From JAMCQB01 sp947085305 (GTDB taxonomy: Bacteria > Nitrospirota > Thermodesulfovibrionia > Thermodesulfovibrionales > UBA9159): a stretch of 18,165 nucleotides of DNA. The stretch lies in assembly GCA_947085305.1 (NCBI GenBank), contig CAMTVV010000114.1, positions 1-18,165 on the forward strand, given 5' to 3'. How positions within the stretch are numbered: the stretch's first letter is position 1; the number at the start of each line of letters is the position of its first letter. The notes under the pieces are model-generated. The model was given only the letters and a program-made list of their open reading frames with translations, did no database searches and had not been told where the DNA came from. Below are positions 14,538-18,165 of this stretch, piece by piece. Made by a program: the position numbers and the translations under genes.

Positions 14538-14664
14538 TTGGCTTGTTATTGGGATATTCCTCGTGATCTGGCTTGTTTTGCAGCTCGTGGTATTCCCGCG
14601 CCTGGGGATTTCTACCTGAGGGGTGAACCACGGGAAGCCGGGCGCTTCCAAGAAAGACTGCTGA
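14530..14664 (+). CDS. Candidate membrane selenocysteine microprotein (TGA at codon 30)
   Basis: I do not recognise a named family. GTG 14530 follows AAGGGGAG (14515-14522) by 7 bases, an excellent ribosome site, and overlaps rplQ by 8 bases in the +1 frame. Residues 4-22 form one hydrophobic helix (WLVIGIFLVIWLVLQLVVF), followed by PRLGIST, then an in-frame TGA as codon 30 (14617-14619), then GVNHGKPGASKKDC and TGA. If the first TGA is read as selenocysteine the product is 44 residues with Sec30 and Cys44 as the only redox residues. A perfect hairpin starts 13 nt after the TGA, the same geometry as in the peroxiredoxin gene at 17632-18165. Positive charges cluster after the helix, suggesting an N-out, C-in orientation with Sec in the cytoplasm. 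Alternative: TGA is a true stop, leaving a 29-residue membrane peptide. The ORF itself is well supported; Sec insertion is inference. Confidence 0.62.
14617..14649 (+). promoter_or_regulatory. Candidate bacterial SECIS (UGA plus hairpin)
   Basis: UGA at 14617-14619, 13 spacer bases, then GGAAGC (14633-14638), loop CGGGC (14639-14643) and the perfect complement GCTTCC (14644-14649). The loop begins 20 nt after the UGA and has G at its second position. Known bacterial SECIS elements place a G-containing apical loop roughly 16-37 nt after the UGA, so this fits. There is no U-run after the stem, so it is a poor terminator. Confidence 0.6.
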
Positions 14665-14688
14665 GACAAATTGAGCGATTCTTTAGTC

Positions 14689-14770
14689 TGTCATTCTGGC
14701 TTGTCCAGAATCTTTCCTTGTTTTCTGATTCCTGACAAGCAGGAAGGATTCCCGACAAGCGGGAATGACA
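14689..14770 (+). repeat. Palindromic intergenic repeat, copy 2 (three hairpin units)
   Basis: An 82-base element with perfect inverted ends TGTCATTC and GAATGACA. It holds three tandem hairpins: ATTCTGG/CCAGAAT around CTTGT (14693-14711), TTCCTG/CAGGAA around ACAAG, and ATTCCCG/CGGGAAT around ACAAG. Each unit follows the pattern ATTCYNG-ACAAG-CNRGAAT, the same module as in copy 1 at 11425-11494. CTTGT is the complement of ACAAG, so the first unit is in inverse orientation. It lies between the alpha operon and the nitrogen genes and may help end transcription. Confidence 0.8.
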
Positions 14771-14868
14771 CTTATTGGGTGATTACGTTTTCGTTAAAAA
14801 GCTTTGCTTAACAATGTCTTCATTATAAAAATCGCTCAGTTCAGGTTAGGTTAAGTCTGCATCTTTGT

Positions 14869-14904
14869 CTATTTTTTCATCATCCCTGCCTAAAAAATAG
14901 GCAG
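14869..14904 (+). repeat. Overlapping alternative inverted repeats
   Basis: CTATTTTTT (14869-14877) pairs perfectly with AAAAAATAG (14892-14900). CTGCCTA (14886-14892) pairs perfectly with TAGGCAG (14898-14904) around an A5 loop. The two stems share bases, so an RNA could form only one at a time. No run of T follows. Function unknown; a switch or simply AT-rich coincidence are both possible. Confidence 0.4.
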
Positions 14905-14952
14905 ACCATCCTGATTGTTATCAAAATATTCTTATAATTCAATATGTAGCTA

Positions 14953-14969
14953 TTGGCATGGTAATTGAT
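14953..14969 (+). promoter_or_regulatory. Possible sigma54 promoter upstream of the nitrogen genes
   Basis: TTGGCATGGTAATTGAT resembles the sigma54 pattern TTGGCACG-N4-TTGCW, with GG and the TTG block at correct spacing. It differs at the C after TTGGCA and, more seriously, has GA where the -12 GC is nearly invariant. The start would lie near 14980, only a few bases before ATG 14984. An alternative sigma70 -10, TATAAT at 14933-14938, lies upstream. The downstream glnB-glnA pair makes nitrogen control plausible. Confidence 0.3.
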
Positions 14970-14983
14970 ACTTACAATGCAAT

Positions 14984-15673
14984 ATGTCTGTCCTGATTCT
15001 GAAGAATATACCCGCTGAAGGGCCGGGAACCATCGAGGATTTTCTCCGTGAACAGGGGATACCCTACCGGATCGTTGAGCTCGGAAAGGAAGCGATCCCG
15101 CCTTCCGGGGAATTCGATACCCTCGTTATGATGGGAGGCCCCATGAGCGTGCATGATGAGGAGATATATCCCTATATAAAAAGAGAGATGGAACTGGTGA
15201 GGGAGTTCATTGCCAAAGGCAAGAGGGTCTTCGGCGTCTGCCTTGGCGCCCAGATAATGGCAAAGGCCCTGGGCGCAGAGGTCTATGCTGGACCTGAAAA
15301 GGAGATCGGCTGGTATGACATCGAGCTCACAGAGGATGGAATCAGGGACCCCCTCATAAATAAACTTGCAGTGCATCCCAGGGCAGGGGATTTCTGGAAG
15401 AGGTTCAAGGTGTTCCACTGGCATGGCGAAACCTTTGATATCCCTGCAGGGGCAGTGAGACTGGCAAAATCAGGGATTTATCCGAATCAGGGTTTCCGGT
15501 TTGGCAGCAACGCGTATGCTTTTCAGTTCCATATAGAAGTAAAAAAGGAGATGATCTATGAATGGCTGAAGGATGAGCCTGTTGATATGGAACAGGTGAG
15601 AAAACAGACCGAAGCCATCTATGATGATTATCTGTGCAGGGCTATGAATTTTTATAGAGCATTTTTTGGCTAA
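14984..15673 (+). CDS. Class I glutamine amidotransferase (GuaA-N-like)
   Basis: A stand-alone glutaminase-type domain of the GMP synthase amidotransferase-like group (COG0518 type), 229 residues. The catalytic triad is visible: C86 in GVCLGAQ, H183 and E185 in FQFHIEV. VMMGGPMSVHDEE (about 48-60) and FHWHGETFDIPAGAVRLAKS (144-163) are typical of this group. No synthetase domain is fused, so the acceptor of the released ammonia is unknown; gamma-glutamyl hydrolysis is another possibility. There is only a weak ribosome site before ATG 14984. It sits 28 bases upstream of glnB in a likely operon, linking it to glutamine metabolism by context only. Confidence 0.85.
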   Translation: MSVLILKNIPAEGPGTIEDFLREQGIPYRIVELGKEAIPPSGEFDTLVMMGGPMSVHDEEIYPYIKREMELVREFIAKGKRVFGVCLGAQIMAKALGAEVYAGPEKEIGWYDIELTEDGIRDPLINKLAVHPRAGDFWKRFKVFHWHGETFDIPAGAVRLAKSGIYPNQGFRFGSNAYAFQFHIEVKKEMIYEWLKDEPVDMEQVRKQTEAIYDDYLCRAMNFYRAFFG

Positions 15674-15701
15674 CAGCTATCAGCTACACAGGAGGTGAGA
15701 G

Positions 15702-16040
15702 ATGAAAAAGGTTGAGGCGATAGTAAAACCTTTCAAGCTCGACGAAGTGAAAGACGCGCTCAATGAGATCGGCATCCAGGGGATGACGGTCACTGAAGTT
15801 AAGGGTTTCGGCAGACAGAAGGGGCACACGGAGCTTTACAGGGGAGCGGAGTATGTCATTGACTTTATTCCGAAGATCAAGATCGAGATTGTGACCTCCG
15901 ACAGCCTTTCACAGAAGGTTGTCGATACCATAGAGAAGGTTGCCAGGACGGGCAAGATAGGCGACGGCAAGATATTTGTGTATTCCATAGAAGAGGTGAT
16001 AAGGATAAGGACAGGCGAACGGGGAGAAGCGGCAGTGTAA
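15702..16040 (+). CDS. glnB: Nitrogen regulatory protein PII
   Basis: PII is a trimeric sensor of 2-oxoglutarate, ATP/ADP and, via uridylylation, glutamine. The 112-residue length is exact. The start MKKVEAIVKPFKLDEVKDAL is diagnostic; the T-loop GRQKGHTELYRGAEYVIDF has the uridylylation residue Tyr51; the B-loop VARTGKIGDGKIFV and C-terminal EEVIRIRTGERGEAAV are conserved. AGGAGGTGA lies close ahead of the ATG. glnA follows after a repeat-bearing 87-base spacer, so it likely reports nitrogen state to the adjacent synthetase. Confidence 0.96.
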   Translation: MKKVEAIVKPFKLDEVKDALNEIGIQGMTVTEVKGFGRQKGHTELYRGAEYVIDFIPKIKIEIVTSDSLSQKVVDTIEKVARTGKIGDGKIFVYSIEEVIRIRTGERGEAAV

Positions 16041-16110
16041 CGTAACACGTAACGAGTGACGCGTAATGGGCAAAAAGAAAGTTTCTTCTCGTCACGCATC
16101 ACGCATAACG
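16041..16110 (+). repeat. Fold-back spacer repeat (glnB-glnA)
   Basis: The left arm (16041-16066) is built of CGTAAC/CGTAA/GTGACGCG words. The right arm (16090-16110) contains CGTCACGCATCACGCATAAC and G, roughly the inverse complement. The centre has a perfect AGAAA-G-TTTCT palindrome. The arms pair only imperfectly. It looks like a degenerate dispersed repeat rather than a terminator; no T-run follows and the glnA ribosome site comes next. Confidence 0.5.
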
Positions 16111-16127
16111 AAAAAAAGGAGGAAGGT

Positions 16128-17540
16128 ATGACACCAAAGGATGTAATCAAGATGGCGCAGGAAAATAAGGCGGTCATGGCGAATTTCAAGTTCCTTGATT
16201 TTCCCGGAATCTGGCAGCATTTTGCTGTTCCAATAGCGGAACTGAAGGAGGATATCTTTGACGAAGGACTCGGGTTTGACGGTTCTTCCATAAGGGGGTG
16301 GCAGGCGATCCACACCTCTGACATGCTGATCATCCCTGATCCTGAGACTGCTTTCATGGACCCCTTCATGGAATATCCGACCATCAGCCTTATCTGCAAT
16401 ATCGTGGACCCTATCACCAGGGAATATTACACAAGGGATCCGAGATACATCGCGCAGAAGGCTGAGAACTACCTGAAGTCCACAAAGATAGGAGATACTG
16501 CGTATTTCGGTCCCGAGGCGGAATTCTTCATTTTCGACAACATACAGTTTGATCAGAACTCACACAGCGGATACTATTTCCTCGATTCTGTGGAGGGCAT
16601 CTGGAATTCAGGCCGGGATGAAAACCCGAACCTCGGGTACAAGCCGAGGCACAAAGAAGGGTATTTCCCCGTGCCTCCCACGGACAGCCAGGTGAACCTC
16701 AGGACCGAGATGGTCATGGAGATGCTGAAGTGTGATATTTATGTCGAAAGGGAGCACCATGAGGTGGCCACGGCGGGTCAGGCCGAGATTGATATGCGGT
16801 TTGACTCTTTGGTTAGGATGGCGGACAAGCTCATGCTTTTCAAATACATCATCAAGAACGTGGCAAAGAGGCACGGCAAGACGGTTACCTTCATGCCGAA
16901 ACCCATTTTCGGCGACAACGGCTCAGGCATGCATGTTCATCAGAGTATATGGAAGGGCGGAAAACCGCTCTTTGCCGGTAACGGCTATGCAGGGCTGAGC
17001 GAGCTTGCCCTCTACTACATAGGAGGAATCCTCAAACATGCGCCTGCCCTTGCGGCATTAACGAACCCCACCACGAACTCCTATAAGAGGTTGACCCCCG
17101 GTTTCGAGGCCCCGGTAAATCTTGCTTACTCGGCGAGGAACCGCTCCGCATCAGTGCGCATCCCGACCTACTCTCCGAGCCCCAAGGCGAAAAGGTGCGA
17201 GATCAGGTTCCCTGACCCCTCATGCAATGGATACCTTGCCTTTGCCGCGATGCTGATGGCAGGGCTGGACGGCATAGAGAACAAGATACATCCGGGCGAG
17301 CCTCTTGATAAGGATATTTATGAACTGGGTCCCGAGGAACTGGCATCAGTGCCGACGATGCCCGCAAGCCTCGAGGAGGCCCTGAACAACCTTGAGGCGG
17401 ACCATGAGTTCCTGAAAAAGGGTGATGTCTTCACCGAGGATGCCATCGAGACATGGATCACTTACAAGAGGACAAAGGAAGTGGATGCCCTAAGGCTCAG
17501 GCCGCATCCCTATGAGTTTTTCCTGTACTACGATATTTAA
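16128..17540 (+). CDS. glnA: Glutamine synthetase type I (GSI-beta)
   Basis: Makes glutamine from glutamate, ammonia and ATP; dodecamer. I chose ATG 16128 (470 residues) over an in-frame upstream start at 16056 that would translate the spacer repeat; AAGGAGG at 16116-16122 supports this. Motifs: GFDGSSIRGW (49-58), GPEAEFFIFD metal-ligand strand (128-137), DNGSGMHVHQS (263-273, ammonium/metal site), ATP and glutamate region NPTTNSYKRLTPGFEAPVNL (313-331), then RNRSASVRIP. Tyr398 in DIYELGPEE corresponds to the adenylylation Tyr of GSI-beta, so covalent control by GlnE is likely. The C-terminus HPYEFFLYYDI is typical. Confidence 0.97.
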   Translation: MTPKDVIKMAQENKAVMANFKFLDFPGIWQHFAVPIAELKEDIFDEGLGFDGSSIRGWQAIHTSDMLIIPDPETAFMDPFMEYPTISLICNIVDPITREYYTRDPRYIAQKAENYLKSTKIGDTAYFGPEAEFFIFDNIQFDQNSHSGYYFLDSVEGIWNSGRDENPNLGYKPRHKEGYFPVPPTDSQVNLRTEMVMEMLKCDIYVEREHHEVATAGQAEIDMRFDSLVRMADKLMLFKYIIKNVAKRHGKTVTFMPKPIFGDNGSGMHVHQSIWKGGKPLFAGNGYAGLSELALYYIGGILKHAPALAALTNPTTNSYKRLTPGFEAPVNLAYSARNRSASVRIPTYSPSPKAKRCEIRFPDPSCNGYLAFAAMLMAGLDGIENKIHPGEPLDKDIYELGPEELASVPTMPASLEEALNNLEADHEFLKKGDVFTEDAIETWITYKRTKEVDALRLRPHPYEFFLYYDI

Positions 17541-17550
17541 AGAGACCTCA

Positions 17551-17595
17551 CGCAATGAAGAACCCTGCGGCAAGACCGCAGGGTTCTTCATTGCG
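17551..17595. terminator. Perfect 20-bp bidirectional terminator hairpin
   Basis: Bases 17551-17570 and 17576-17595 are exact inverse complements around the five-base loop CAAGA. The GC-rich inner stem (ACCCTGCGG/CCGCAGGGT) is flanked by an A-rich left arm and T-rich right arm (TTCTTCATT), which act as the U-tract in both directions. It lies between the converging glnA (stop at 17540) and peroxiredoxin (stop at 17632) genes, as expected for a shared terminator. Confidence 0.88.
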
Positions 17596-17631
17596 CGGTA
17601 GACGGGAGGAGTCCAGCTTCTCCTCTCTTCG

Positions 17632-18165
17632 TTATTTCAGCGCTTCGTATACTTTGCCGACCATCCGGGCAGAGGGCGTAAGGGTTTTATCTCCTTCTTC
17701 CTTCCATTTTGATGGGCAGCCTTCATCAGTATGTTTTGACAGATGCAGATTTGCCTTAAACTTCCGCATCAATTCATCTATGTTTCTGCCCATGTTATAG
17801 TAGTTGACTTCGGAGTTTAGCAGCTTGCCTTCAGGACTGATTATAAATGTTCCTCTCAATGCAAGCCCTGTCGCTTCGTCATATACGCCAAACATCCTCG
17901 ATACCTTCCCTGTGGGGTCTGCTCCCATTGGATATGTGACATCCTTAAGCATTTTCTCTTCCCTTTGCCATGCCAGATGGACAAACTTTGTATCGGTGCT
18001 TATTGTGATAACCTCTGCTCCCATCTTTTTGAATCTTTCATACTGCTCTGCCAGAGCAGCAAACTCAGTAGCTCAGACAAAGGTAAAATCAGCAGGGTAA
18101 AAGAAAAGTATTGTCCATTTTTTGTTTGCCTTAAGTGTCTCAAGGCTTATCTCTCCAAAGTCTCC
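17632..18165 (-). CDS. Selenocysteine-containing 2-Cys peroxiredoxin (AhpC type), 5' partial
   Basis: Peroxiredoxins reduce H2O2 and organic peroxides. The minus-strand frame is open from the window edge (177 residues visible; start beyond it) apart from one TGA at 18073-18075. That TGA falls exactly at the peroxidatic Cys: FFYPADFTFV-TGA-ATEF, where AhpC proteins have VCPTE. The catalytic Pro and Thr (PADFT) and the conserved Arg (ALRGTFIISPEG, fragment residue 104) are intact. The resolving Cys in DEGCPSKW is fragment residue 150, exactly 119 after the TGA codon, as in AhpC. It is the only Cys visible. A 7-bp hairpin lies 13 nt after the TGA. Selenocysteine peroxiredoxins (PrxU) are known, so Sec insertion is the best reading. 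The usual Pro after the active residue is Ala here. A premature-stop mutation or sequencing error is the alternative. Convergent with glnA. Confidence 0.85.
18043..18075 (-). promoter_or_regulatory. Candidate bacterial SECIS in the peroxiredoxin mRNA
   Basis: On the minus strand the UGA (18075-18073) is followed by 13 bases, then CTGCTCT (18059-18053), loop GGC (18052-18050) and the perfect complement AGAGCAG (18049-18043). A G-U and a U-A pair can extend the stem to nine. The loop GG begins 21 nt after the UGA. This matches the known placement of SelB-binding hairpins just inside the coding sequence. Confidence 0.75.

Larger units (their letters stand above)
14665..14983 (+). other. Gene-free region between the ribosomal and nitrogen clusters
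   Basis: 319 bases without a supportable gene. From left to right it holds the palindromic repeat copy 2 (14689-14770); an AT-rich stretch; two overlapping, mutually exclusive inverted repeats (14869-14900 and 14886-14904); a perfect TATAAT at 14933-14938 with no good -35; and a sigma54-like element at 14953-14969. It probably ends alpha-operon transcription and starts that of the amidotransferase-glnB-glnA group. Confidence 0.5.

Noticed and set aside
14662..14664. Reading the second TGA of the small gene as another selenocysteine
   Set aside because: The sequence after it runs into the palindromic repeat, gives no sensible protein, and no hairpin is found at the 13-nt spacing.
14538..14735. 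A 65-codon frame starting at TTG immediately after the rplQ stop
   Set aside because: Its composition (many Arg, Phe, Leu, no family likeness), weak start and run into the palindromic repeat argue against it. The overlapping frame from GTG 14530 has the Shine-Dalgarno and a real membrane helix.
14804..14829. TTGCTT and TATAAA as a promoter
   Set aside because: The spacer is only 14 bases, too short for a sigma70 promoter.
16056..16127. Longer GlnA with 24 extra N-terminal residues
   Set aside because: The extension translates the fold-back repeat, and AAGGAGG is placed correctly for ATG 16128, which gives the standard N-terminus.
17632..18024. Peroxiredoxin as a 130-residue protein starting at the internal ATG 18024
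   Set aside because: It would lack the active site and the N-terminal half of the thioredoxin fold, while the frame upstream encodes exactly that missing part with a single TGA at the catalytic position.
17555..18100. Plus-strand frames of 81 and 98 codons opposite the peroxiredoxin
   Set aside because: They are antisense shadows of a conserved coding region with no family likeness or ribosome site.

Overview
The window is a bacterial chromosome segment of about 52% G+C by eye. It carries a nearly complete, collinear tuf-S10-spc-alpha ribosomal protein cluster on the + strand, followed by a nitrogen-assimilation cluster, with a convergent peroxiredoxin gene at the right edge. Gene order, protein style, dispersed palindromic intergenic repeats and apparent selenocysteine use suggest Nitrospirota (Thermodesulfovibrionia-like) or a deltaproteobacterial relative. 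That placement is inference from pattern only; no database was searched.

Layout. 1-141: 3' end of tuf. 215-14537: rpsJ, rplC, rplD, rplW, rplB, rpsS, rplV, rpsC, rplP, rpmC, rpsQ, rplN, rplX, rplE, rpsN, rpsH, rplF, rplR, rpsE, rplO, secY, map, infA, rpmJ, rpsM, rpsK, rpsD, rpoA, rplQ. Genes are packed with ATGA or TAATG overlaps or short gaps. Four breaks carry AT-rich or palindromic spacers (142-214, 5429-5522, 6386-6476, 11400-11516). Two genes usually found in this cluster are missing: rpmD between rpsE and rplO, and adk between secY and map. A good sigma70-type promoter lies in the end of map, just ahead of infA.

14530-14664: immediately behind rplQ, and overlapping it by 8 bases, is a tiny gene that ordinary gene calling would miss. 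It has a strong Shine-Dalgarno and a GTG start, then one hydrophobic helix, an in-frame TGA at codon 30, and a short cationic tail ending in Cys. A perfect 6-bp hairpin begins 13 nt after the TGA. I read it as a candidate membrane-anchored selenocysteine microprotein of unknown function.

14665-14983: a palindromic repeat followed by an AT-rich regulatory region. 14984-17540: a class I glutamine amidotransferase, glnB (PII) and glnA (type I glutamine synthetase), probably one nitrogen operon, ended by a perfect 20-bp inverted repeat at 17551-17595 that also serves the facing gene.

17632-18165 (minus strand, 5' end outside the window): a typical 2-Cys peroxiredoxin of the AhpC type in which the peroxidatic Cys codon is TGA. 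The frame is open on both sides, the resolving Cys is 119 residues downstream, and a 7-bp hairpin starts exactly 13 nt after the TGA. This is best explained as a selenocysteine peroxiredoxin. The main discovery is therefore two UGA-decoded genes with the same recoding-hairpin geometry, one a recognisable redox enzyme and one apparently undescribed microprotein at the end of the ribosomal operon.
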